From Pseudomonas sp. ICMP 561 (lineage in GTDB: Bacteria > Pseudomonadota > Gammaproteobacteria > Pseudomonadales > Pseudomonadaceae): a DNA stretch of 64,000 bases. Within the stretch, counting starts at the first letter, position 1, and the number at the start of each line of letters is the position of its first letter. Position numbers and translations under genes: made by a program. The stretch covers positions 310,001-374,000 of the forward strand of contig NZ_LKBT01000001.1 in assembly GCF_002699985.1 (NCBI RefSeq), in the 5' to 3' direction. Below, piece after piece: positions 35,302 to 42,970 of this stretch. The notes under the pieces were generated by a model, which was given only the letters and a program-made list of their open reading frames with translations, was not told the origin of the DNA and ran no database searches.

Positions 35302-37749
35302 ATGCTGTTGTTGTGGATTGTGGTTCTGGTCGTAGGCATCGCCTGGCTGGCGCACCGCCGCGTTGCACCTATGCCTGCGCTGGGCGTGGTGGCTGCTTAC
35401 CTGCTGGCGATGGGCATCATCAGCCATGCGCCGACCTGGTTGATGGTGATCTTCTGGACCCTGCTGCTGGCCGTGGCATTGCCGCTGGCGCTGCCGGACC
35501 TGCGACGCAAACATTTCACTGCGCCGATGTTCACCTGGTTCAAGAAAGTGTTGCCGCCCATGTCGGAAACCGAGCGCGATGCCATCGACGCGGGCACGGT
35601 CTGGTGGGATGGCGAGCTGTTCAGCGGCCGTCCTGACTGGGACTTGCTGCTCAGTTATCCGAAGGTCCAACTGACCGACGAAGAACAAGCCTTCATCGAC
35701 GGCCCGACCGAAGAGCTGTGCGCGATGGTCACCGATTGGGAAATCGGCCAGGCCATGGACCTGCCGCCCCGCGCCTGGGAACACATCAAACAACACGGTT
35801 TCTTCGCCCTGATCATCCCTAAAGAGTTCGGCGGCAAAGGCTTCTCGGCCTACGCCCACTCACAAGTAGCGATGAAACTGGCCACCCGCAGTGGCGACCT
35901 GGCCTCGACGGTCATGGTCCCCAACTCACTCGGTCCTGCCGAACTGTTGCTGCATTACGGCACCGACGAGCAACGCAATCACTACCTGCCGCGTCTGGCA
36001 CGCGGCGATGACATTCCGTGTTTCGCACTGACGGGTCCGCTGGCAGGCTCCGACGCAGGCGCCATGCCGGACACCGGCATTATCTGCAAAGGCCAATGGC
36101 AGGGCGAAGAAGTGATCGGTCTGCGCCTGAATTGGGAAAAGCGCTACATCACCCTCGGCCCCGTCGCCACCCTACTCGGCCTGGCGTTCAAGGCCTACGA
36201 CCCGGAGCACTTGCTGGGCGAAGAAGTCGATCTGGGCATCAGCCTGGCACTGATCCCGACTGAAACACCGGGCGTTGAAATCGGCCGTCGCCACCTGCCG
36301 CTAGGCGCCGCGTTCATGAACGGCCCCAACTCTGGCAAGGACGTATTTATCCCGCTGGAGTACCTGATCGGTGGTCAGGAAATGCTCGGCAAAGGCTGGA
36401 TGATGTTGATGAACTGCCTGTCGGTGGGACGCTCCATCTCCTTGCCAGCTGTGGGCACCGGCGCTGCCAAGTTCACCAGTCTGGTCACAGGCCAATACGC
36501 CCAGGTACGTGAGCAGTTCAACGTACCGCTGTCGGCCTTCGAAGGTATTCAGGAATCCCTGGCGCGGATCGGCGGCAACGCCTGGCTGATGGACAGCGCC
36601 CGCATGCTCACCGCTAACGCTGTGGACCTTGGCGAAAAACCGTCAGTGCTCTCAGCAATCCTCAAATACCACCTGACCGAACGCGGCCGCGAATGCATCA
36701 CCCACGCCATGGACGTACATGGGGGCAAGGGCATCATCATGGGCCCAAATAACTATCTGGGCCGCAACTGGCAAGGTGCGCCGATCTTCATCACCGTTGA
36801 AGGCGCAAACATCCTGTCGCGCAACCTGATGATCTTTGGCCAGGGCGCGATTCGCTGCCATCCGTTTGTGCTCAAGGAAATGGCCTTGGCCGGTCGCGCA
36901 GACCATGACCAGGCACTGCTCGAGTTCGACAGCCTGCTGCTCAAGCACATCGGTTTTGCCGTGAGCAACGCCGCCAGCACGTTCATCCTCAACCTGGGCT
37001 TTGGCCACTTCGAGAAGGCTCCGGGGGACAGCCTGAGTCAGGGCTACTACCGCGCGCTGAATCGCCAGGCCGCGGCCTTCGCCATGCTGGCCGACCTGAG
37101 CATGATGTTGCTCGGCGGCGAACTGAAGCGTCGCGAGCGTCTGTCTGCGCGACTAGGCGATGTATTGAGCCACCTGTATCTGGCGTCGGCAGCCCTCAAG
37201 CGCTACCACGACCTGAACTACCCTGAACATCTGCAACCGGTGTTCAGCTGGGCAATGGAAGAAGCACTGGGTGAGTCCGAACGCGCACTGGACGAGCTGC
37301 TGAGCAACTTCCCGAACCGTGTGCTGGGCGCTCTGTTGCGCGTTGTTGTGTTTCCGTTCGGACGTCGCCACAAAGGCCCGTCCGATGCGCTGGATGCACA
37401 GGTTGCCGCTGTACTGGGCCGCGCCAATGGAGATCCGACCCTGGAAGAATTGCTGGCGGGCTGCTACCGCCCGCAATCGCCGGACGACGCTGTTGGCGCC
37501 CTGCAACATGCCAGCGATCTGTTGAACGCCGCGAAACCACTGCACAAAAAGCTGCATGTGGCTTTCAAGGGCGGCCAGTTCAAACCGGCCGCAGGCGAGC
37601 ACGTGATCGACGCAGCGCTCAACGCCAGTGTGCTTCAACCGGCCGAGGCCGAGACGCTGCGGGCAGCCGAGGCGGCACGACGCAAAGTCATCGACGTGGA
37701 TGATTTTGCCAAGGAAGAGCTGACTCTGAGCGAAGGTAAAATTCGCTAA
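35302..37749 (+). CDS. fadE: Acyl-CoA dehydrogenase FadE
   Basis: An 815-residue membrane-associated acyl-CoA dehydrogenase for the first step of fatty acid beta-oxidation. Two or three hydrophobic helices occupy residues 1-60. The ACAD catalytic core spans about 95-500 and includes CFALTGPLAGSDAGAMPDTG and DVHGGKGIIMGPNNYLGRNW. A C-terminal DUF1974 domain completes the FadE architecture. GGAGG lies nine bases before the ATG at 35302. The length equals E. coli FadE. A terminator follows within 40 bases. It is the last large core gene before the secretion island. Confidence 0.95.
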   Translation: MLLLWIVVLVVGIAWLAHRRVAPMPALGVVAAYLLAMGIISHAPTWLMVIFWTLLLAVALPLALPDLRRKHFTAPMFTWFKKVLPPMSETERDAIDAGTVWWDGELFSGRPDWDLLLSYPKVQLTDEEQAFIDGPTEELCAMVTDWEIGQAMDLPPRAWEHIKQHGFFALIIPKEFGGKGFSAYAHSQVAMKLATRSGDLASTVMVPNSLGPAELLLHYGTDEQRNHYLPRLARGDDIPCFALTGPLAGSDAGAMPDTGIICKGQWQGEEVIGLRLNWEKRYITLGPVATLLGLAFKAYDPEHLLGEEVDLGISLALIPTETPGVEIGRRHLPLGAAFMNGPNSGKDVFIPLEYLIGGQEMLGKGWMMLMNCLSVGRSISLPAVGTGAAKFTSLVTGQYAQVREQFNVPLSAFEGIQESLARIGGNAWLMDSARMLTANAVDLGEKPSVLSAILKYHLTERGRECITHAMDVHGGKGIIMGPNNYLGRNWQGAPIFITVEGANILSRNLMIFGQGAIRCHPFVLKEMALAGRADHDQALLEFDSLLLKHIGFAVSNAASTFILNLGFGHFEKAPGDSLSQGYYRALNRQAAAFAMLADLSMMLLGGELKRRERLSARLGDVLSHLYLASAALKRYHDLNYPEHLQPVFSWAMEEALGESERALDELLSNFPNRVLGALLRVVVFPFGRRHKGPSDALDAQVAAVLGRANGDPTLEELLAGCYRPQSPDDAVGALQHASDLLNAAKPLHKKLHVAFKGGQFKPAAGEHVIDAALNASVLQPAEAETLRAAEAARRKVIDVDDFAKEELTLSEGKIR

Positions 37750-37782
37750 CGACTGGCGGAACTGTTCAGTTCAACCCCACAG

Positions 37783-37822
37783 CAGGCGCGCAGAGCTTTA
37801 TACTCTCGCGCCTGTTTTTTTG
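37783..37822 (+). terminator. Terminator after fadE
   Basis: CAGGCGCG pairs with CGCGCCTG around a 16-base loop and is followed by eight T residues. It separates fadE from the next small gene. Confidence 0.85.
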
Positions 37823-37839
37823 TCTTTGAGGATTGCCCC

Positions 37840-38250
37840 ATGGCCGACGCCAATCTCGACCACCAACTGAACCTGCTGGCGCACCTGCGCAGCATCCTGG
37901 TCGCACTGGGCGAGGCCGAGCAGGTTCCCGAAGAAAGCCATGCGTTGTTCATGGAGCGCTTCGACGAGCTGCTGACCCTGCTGCCGCAAGACCCTATCGA
38001 AAGCCAGTATCTGGGCCAGGACATTCTGTGTCAGGTGATCCAGCGCTACCCGCAAATCGCCCATCTGGTGCCACGCGACCTGCTGTGGTTCTTCGCCGGT
38101 GACTGCCTGCACTTCATGCCTGACGAAGAAATCGAGCTGTACCAATCGCTGGAAGAGCGTCGCTACGAAGCCGAGCAGAACGACGAGCCGTTTGACTGGA
38201 ACATGGAAAAGCAACTGCTGGCCATGCCTTCTCAGGGCAGTAAGCACTGA
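37840..38250 (+). CDS. Conserved hypothetical protein next to fadE
   Basis: A 136-residue acidic cytoplasmic protein that follows fadE in other pseudomonads as well. It is mostly helical, with FMERFDELLTLLPQDPIES, and LVPRDLLWFFAGDCLHFMPD in the middle. No known domain. The ATG at 37840 has TGAGGA upstream. Because this gene belongs to the core neighbourhood of fadE, the left edge of the secretion island must lie in the 46 bases after it. Confidence 0.8.
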   Translation: MADANLDHQLNLLAHLRSILVALGEAEQVPEESHALFMERFDELLTLLPQDPIESQYLGQDILCQVIQRYPQIAHLVPRDLLWFFAGDCLHFMPDEEIELYQSLEERRYEAEQNDEPFDWNMEKQLLAMPSQGSKH

Positions 38251-38296
38251 TCGTGATTCACAATCGCCAGACATCGATCCCCCTGACGCCACGCAC

Positions 38297-40384
38297 TCAA
38301 CCGTGCTGACGTCTGAATCGATCTGACTGGTACTGGGCGTATTGCTGACTGCCGCTGCGCTGCGCTGGCACGGGAGGGGTTCGTCGTCGCTGGCGGTCGA
38401 GCAAGCGGAAGTAAAGCGCCTCGTGATCCGGTTGCGGGTGGTTGGAACTGCGCAGCCTTTCCAGTGTGCTATGGCCTGGACTCGCAGGCCCCTTGATCAG
38501 CTCGATAGCGTCCGCCGCCGGAATTCCGTCGAGGATTTTATTGAACGCAACGGTGACCTGCAGATCGCCAGCAAAGATGACACGAGAGGCTGCAAGGGCA
38601 TTTCCCTGTTCCGGTGCAAGCACCTTGCGTAACGAAGCCGGGCTCAGGTTCAGTGCTGCAATACCTTCAAAGTAACCTGCAAGCATGGCATTGCAGACGG
38701 CGATGGATGTTGCTGTCCAGCCACCATCAGGGGGCACGCAAATGTCCGGGATGATATTGGGCTGGTCCTGCTCGGGGTTGCCAAGCAGTTTGACCACCTC
38801 ACGCGAGCGCAGGCCACTGCTTGCCAACGCATCGAGGTAGGCCTTGATGCAGGCAGGTTCTTCATACCTGGCCGCGCCCTGCAGGCAAGTGTCGCCCTCA
38901 GAGTCCTTGCCTTGCAGCAGCCGGTATTTCTCCTGCGTATCGAGCAAATCACATTTGCTGACGCGCGCGATGAAGGCCGAAATCATGTCGGCATGGCCGA
39001 AAGAAGCAGCATCCGCCATCGCGGTCTGGCCATTTGCAGTGGTGGCGCCAAGCAGTCTCGCCAGCCTTCCTTTACCAGGCTGCAGGGTTTCCAACTGATC
39101 AAAAAGAAGATGGAAATCTTCGGCGTTCTGATTCTCCATCGCCACAGTCAGATTATTATCGTTAGGGTCGCCACGGATAACATCGAAAAAATCGGCGTCG
39201 TTCAAACGAGCAGTCTCTAGTAACGCAAGGTAATCGGCGACGAAACCAGGGTTCCGGGACGGCAAATGCAGGGAATACCCCAGAGGTTTGCGATGTTTTT
39301 CAATACTGGGCGCCAGCAATTTTCTGGCACTTGAACTGGGTACTTTCAACTTCGCCATGCCGGTTACAAAAACCCGCAAACTCAAGCGCTGATTTTCATG
39401 GTTCAAGTCTTTCGGATCGACACCTTGCGCAAAATCTCTGAGCCGTTTTTTAGGTGCGCTTAGATAAGGCGTGGCCTTGCTGCCAACCAGCCCCTTGCGC
39501 TTCATGTAGTCGCACAGCCCCAAAAACGCTTGCAGAGAACTGACTGCCCAAAGCGTATTGAGCAGTGACCTGTCAGCCTCCATGGGCAATCTGGAACCCT
39601 TGCGGAAGTACTTCATGTCGTCTGCGGGATGCCCAACATCCCTGCTGACGGCTTGTATGAACGGATAACGGCCTTGTTCAAAGTAAGCACTGTTGTCGGG
39701 AAAGGCTTTATCAAAGGTGATATCCGCGACGCTCTGATCCGGATAACGCTCAAGCCGACGGTGAACGTTGGAATCGTTGGGGTCGTAAAAAGCCAGGGTA
39801 ATGCGACCCCCTTTATTTTGAATATGTATGGGCAAATCATGGTTATGGGTGCGCAGCATGATTCGCGCTTCAGGAAGCCGTTTGTCGACCACCTGACGGA
39901 ACGTGTCGTCCAGCCAGCGTCCAAACTTGTCCGGAATAAGGAGTGGGTTGTTACGCCCGACGATGAGCTCCAACGCGTCTGTTCCAGAGTCAGCGCGTGC
40001 ATGGGGGTTGCTGGGGTGATCGTAGAACGCCTGCAAGTGGGCTTTGGATTTGGCCGCCCGGTCCAGGAAATCCTTGCCACCGCGCATGTCGGCAGGCTCG
40101 TCACCAAACAGATAGTTGAAAGCGAGATGACGACATACCGCCAGTGGCCGAGTGACTTCCATATTCAAATCAACAATGGGGCCACGTTTACTGGAGAGAT
40201 AGACTTCATCCTTGCCGGGTTTGATCGGGTCCTGCCTGTTACGAGGCTGAGGCCTTGATCCGCTGGCCTTCGGACGACGCGTCCTGGAAGAAGAGGTCTC
40301 CGGCTGGCGTGTATGGCTACTACTCTCAGGGCGCGGCCTTACAACTGGGCGAAGGGGCAAACCAAGAAAATGATTTAAGGGCAT
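38297..40384 (-). CDS. Candidate type III effector, ShET2/EspL-like with ankyrin repeats
   Basis: A 695-residue protein behind an HrpL box. The first 60 residues are rich in Ser, Arg and Pro with no hydrophobic signal, as in P. syringae effectors. The middle resembles the ShET2 enterotoxin N-terminal family (EspL, OspD): a conserved cysteine in PLAVCRHLAFNYLFG (C84), histidines in LRTHNHDLPIHIQ (H180/H182/H187) and aspartate D201 in LAFYDPNDSN. EspL-type members are Cys-His-Asp proteases. The C-terminal half carries ankyrin-like repeats (about 450-475 and 493-520). The start at 40384 lies just after the promoter and an AGAGGA site; a longer frame would read through the HrpL box. The family assignment comes from motif memory and is not certain. 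Confidence 0.75.
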   Translation of the reverse strand: MPLNHFLGLPLRPVVRPRPESSSHTRQPETSSSRTRRPKASGSRPQPRNRQDPIKPGKDEVYLSSKRGPIVDLNMEVTRPLAVCRHLAFNYLFGDEPADMRGGKDFLDRAAKSKAHLQAFYDHPSNPHARADSGTDALELIVGRNNPLLIPDKFGRWLDDTFRQVVDKRLPEARIMLRTHNHDLPIHIQNKGGRITLAFYDPNDSNVHRRLERYPDQSVADITFDKAFPDNSAYFEQGRYPFIQAVSRDVGHPADDMKYFRKGSRLPMEADRSLLNTLWAVSSLQAFLGLCDYMKRKGLVGSKATPYLSAPKKRLRDFAQGVDPKDLNHENQRLSLRVFVTGMAKLKVPSSSARKLLAPSIEKHRKPLGYSLHLPSRNPGFVADYLALLETARLNDADFFDVIRGDPNDNNLTVAMENQNAEDFHLLFDQLETLQPGKGRLARLLGATTANGQTAMADAASFGHADMISAFIARVSKCDLLDTQEKYRLLQGKDSEGDTCLQGAARYEEPACIKAYLDALASSGLRSREVVKLLGNPEQDQPNIIPDICVPPDGGWTATSIAVCNAMLAGYFEGIAALNLSPASLRKVLAPEQGNALAASRVIFAGDLQVTVAFNKILDGIPAADAIELIKGPASPGHSTLERLRSSNHPQPDHEALYFRLLDRQRRRTPPVPAQRSGSQQYAQYQSDRFRRQHG

Positions 40385-40414
40385 GGGGATGAAATCCTCT
40401 GAATGGCATTCCCC

Positions 40415-40443
40415 TCTGTGGTGATTCCAGCCTGCCCGGTTCC
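40415..40443 (-). promoter_or_regulatory. HrpL box for the ShET2-like gene
   Basis: On the minus strand GGAACC, 16 bases, CCACAGA. It matches the HrpL consensus GGAACC-N15/16-CCACNNA. The distance to the ATG at 40384 is 30 bases. Confidence 0.88.
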
Positions 40444-40475
40444 TTGCCGTGACGGACACACTGCCACAACGCCAG

Positions 40476-40503
40476 GGAACTGGATAAGCACACGGGCCAC
40501 TCA
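40476..40503 (+). promoter_or_regulatory. HrpL box for the 259-aa gene
   Basis: GGAACT, 15 bases, CCACTCA on the plus strand. There is one departure from consensus (T for C at the end of the -35 part). The ATG at 40533 is 29 bases downstream. It is divergent from the neighbouring minus-strand box, with 32 bases between them. Confidence 0.85.
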
Positions 40504-40532
40504 GGTAGACACCGTTCTGCTGAGTACACCTC

Positions 40533-41312
40533 ATGATCAATATTTCTCATCCATCCCTGACATCGGTCGCCTTGAAAGTCGGTAAACCGGACAAGCCCTC
40601 AGTGTCGGCCAATCTTCACGTAGCCGATAACATTTCCATGGGCGCGAAGATGCACTTTCCCGGCCCATGGCTGGATAAGAAACGGGCATCACTCAGCCCT
40701 TTGCAGCAAAAAATGTTCGACGTGGCCTTGAAGGTATTGAGCGGCGAAGAACGCCCAAAGTCCGTCCGGGCCTCTGAAACTGGTCGCGAGATCGAGCTGG
40801 ATCGGCCAGCCCATGGTGCAACCACTCTCAGTATCGGATTGGAAAAACCCATGTCCGAGGTGCTGGACTATCTGGGCATGAGTGACGGCAAAGGTAGAGC
40901 CCTGCTGACGTTGGGCACGAAGATGGCAAATGCCGTATCCCCTCCGCCTACCCCTCCACAGCCTGAAAGCCCTGCGAAGTCCACGCACAAGGACTTTCTG
41001 AAGAGCGGAAACCTGAGCGCTACGATTCTGGGAAACTTGCTAAATAAAACCTCGAGTCACGGTCGGCAAAACACCGGGGTGAATAACGCCATGAACCAGC
41101 CACAACAAAGCTCTGCCACAGCGCAGCGGCTACCAACTCGTGCGCCCCTTGAAGATGCCAGTGCCAATGTCTACTCAGACGTCGATACCCAGGGTCCGCG
41201 AGTTGAAGCACCGCAGCCCCCTGCGACGAAGGGGACTGGCGCGAGCGGCCGAAAGCCTTCGACAGAACAGTCGAAAGCCAGCGCCACTCAAACAGGGCAG
41301 CCAGATCGATAG
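40533..41312 (+). CDS. HrpL-controlled protein of unknown family
   Basis: A 259-residue protein with no cysteine, a single tryptophan and no signal peptide or membrane segment. Residues 1-140 look folded (LSPLQQKMFDVALKVLSGEE, PMSEVLDYLGMSDGKGRALL). The rest is a disordered Ser/Thr/Pro/Gln-rich tail. The serine-rich N terminus (MINISHPSLTSVALKVGKPD) and the HrpL promoter make it a candidate secreted substrate. It could be an effector or an accessory partner of the flanking genes. I do not recognise it as a named Hop protein. The ribosome binding site is weak. Confidence 0.7.
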   Translation: MINISHPSLTSVALKVGKPDKPSVSANLHVADNISMGAKMHFPGPWLDKKRASLSPLQQKMFDVALKVLSGEERPKSVRASETGREIELDRPAHGATTLSIGLEKPMSEVLDYLGMSDGKGRALLTLGTKMANAVSPPPTPPQPESPAKSTHKDFLKSGNLSATILGNLLNKTSSHGRQNTGVNNAMNQPQQSSATAQRLPTRAPLEDASANVYSDVDTQGPRVEAPQPPATKGTGASGRKPSTEQSKASATQTGQPDR

Positions 41313-41384
41313 CGATATCAGTCTTTTTAACCTATCCATCCTGCCTGGATTTAAACCAGAAGCATCGCCAGGTCTCGCGTCAAA

Positions 41385-41413
41385 GGAACCGTATTTCGGC
41401 CTGAAACCACTCA
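41385..41413 (+). promoter_or_regulatory. HrpL box for the transglutaminase-like gene
   Basis: GGAACC, 16 bases, CCACTCA. This is a full consensus match, 31 bases before the GTG start at 41445. Confidence 0.9.
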
Positions 41414-41444
41414 AAGGTTCAAGAACCCACCCAGGTCCCTGTCC

Positions 41445-42785
41445 GTGATATTTAATACTTCTGCCATTCTCCCCCGCCCGGGCCAGACCACGGCGAGCGT
41501 GAATGCCCCGACTACTGGCAACGCTAGCCCGGACCAGTTTCTTGCAGGGAAACATCGGGATATGGTCGCGCAATTCAAAAACCCCAGCTCTTTGCGCAAA
41601 ACCCATGATAACCATGCCATTGATGAGCGTGGACACCTGCCCTTGAGTCAACTGCGCGATTATCTAATCAGGCAAGGTGCACTGGACACAAAGGGGAAAT
41701 CTGCTGAACACAAAGCCGCGTTGGGAGCGCTTAACGAGACGATCACGACGGCGTACCAGAAGAGCGCGACGTTCCGCAGGCTTTTCAACCATAGCTGGGC
41801 TACACGCCTGCGTACTCCGTCGGAGCGCTGCCTGGTTGAGATCGAGGGCGATCTAACGAACACTCAAGAGTCTGTCCTGCGGTTACCCGATGTACTCACC
41901 CGCGGCCCAAGACCGAAATATCCCGCAGCGCATGGCCCGGAGAGAGCTTCCCAGGAGCGAATCCTGCTCGGTCAGGTGGTCAGCCAACTCACTCAGCTAC
42001 CCGAGCAAGAGCCGGGGCACCCCCGCGGGCCCAATCCGGAATATGTGAACATCATTCTCAAAGAAATGGGCAAGCGCGACCCTGCACAGATTGCCCTGCC
42101 CAACCAACCGGCAGTCATCAAAAATTCAGCTCAGGACGTCAGCGCTAAAACCTCGCTCAACCGTTTGATGCTGAACATCGACTCAGGGCCCAGCCGCTCG
42201 ACGACTGGAAAGACTTTCAAGGACAGTGTCAGAACACACTTGAATGCTTTCGCCGGCAGGCATCTGGAACTCATCGCCCAACGCCCCAATCGGCGTCAGC
42301 TCACAGCACTGGTGCGCGAGGAAACCCAGGCGAGCAAACAACTACCGGAAATATTGATGCGCCTGTTTGGCCAGGTCCGTGGGGATGAAAAACCTATGGC
42401 ACTGCTGGAAAAGATCGCTGCGCAAAATCACAGACAACAGCTATTTGCCTACCGGATCGATAAGCAACGCAGCCCTTTGGAAATGATCAACAGCCGCGAC
42501 GGCGACTGCACATCATTTGCCAGATTGTTTTCGCTGCTAGGCGAAGCAGCGGGAATAACAGGGCTGGAACTGTTCAGCATGGACGGCGAGATGCATGTGC
42601 AGCTATCTTCGCAAAGCCCGGAAATAGCCGGGGCGAAGCCTGGCGCAGCGCTAATGATGGCTCGCCATACCATCCTGCAACGCGGCGAAGGCGAACAACG
42701 CGAATACTTCGACCCGGTGTTCGGGCAACAAGTGAACCCGGCCTGGTACGGCATAGACCAGAACCGCTACCTGATGCGTACCTGA
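41445..42785 (+). CDS. Candidate type III effector with transglutaminase-like triad
   Basis: A 446-residue protein expressed from its own HrpL box. The N terminus is polar and Ser/Thr/Pro/Asn-rich (MIFNTSAILPRPGQTTASVN), as in type III substrates. The C-terminal 110 residues show the order and spacing of a transglutaminase-like papain fold: C355 in SRDGDCTSFARLFSLLGEAA, H384 in DGEMHVQLSS, and D423 in EYFDPVFG. Such folds act as proteases, deamidases or cross-linking enzymes; HopX/AvrPphE is another effector of the superfamily. The start is a GTG with AGGT upstream; the next ATG is at codon 40. The target and named family are unknown. Confidence 0.78.
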   Translation: MIFNTSAILPRPGQTTASVNAPTTGNASPDQFLAGKHRDMVAQFKNPSSLRKTHDNHAIDERGHLPLSQLRDYLIRQGALDTKGKSAEHKAALGALNETITTAYQKSATFRRLFNHSWATRLRTPSERCLVEIEGDLTNTQESVLRLPDVLTRGPRPKYPAAHGPERASQERILLGQVVSQLTQLPEQEPGHPRGPNPEYVNIILKEMGKRDPAQIALPNQPAVIKNSAQDVSAKTSLNRLMLNIDSGPSRSTTGKTFKDSVRTHLNAFAGRHLELIAQRPNRRQLTALVREETQASKQLPEILMRLFGQVRGDEKPMALLEKIAAQNHRQQLFAYRIDKQRSPLEMINSRDGDCTSFARLFSLLGEAAGITGLELFSMDGEMHVQLSSQSPEIAGAKPGAALMMARHTILQRGEGEQREYFDPVFGQQVNPAWYGIDQNRYLMRT

Positions 42786-42906
42786 CCGAAAGCGCCGACA
42801 CCCTGGCTACGCAGCCTGCAGCGCCTCGGTAGTCTGAATCTCATCCAGGGATTCCATCGTTGGACCGGTAAGCCGCTGGCAACGCTGCTTGAAAATCACG
42901 CTCAGT

Positions 42907-42934
42907 GGAACCGTTTCAACTGCTTCGCCACACA
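42907..42934 (+). promoter_or_regulatory. HrpL box for hrpK
   Basis: GGAACC, 15 bases, CCACACA, a full consensus match 36 bases before the chosen hrpK start. It excludes an apparent upstream GTG start at 42905, which would put the promoter inside the coding frame. Confidence 0.92.
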
Positions 42935-42970
42935 GATGTATCAATAGTTGTCACACAGAAGGCAATGAAC

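Noticed and set aside
42905..42970. Upstream GTG start for hrpK
   Set aside because: The HrpL box occupies 42907-42934, so a start at 42905 would lie before the promoter.
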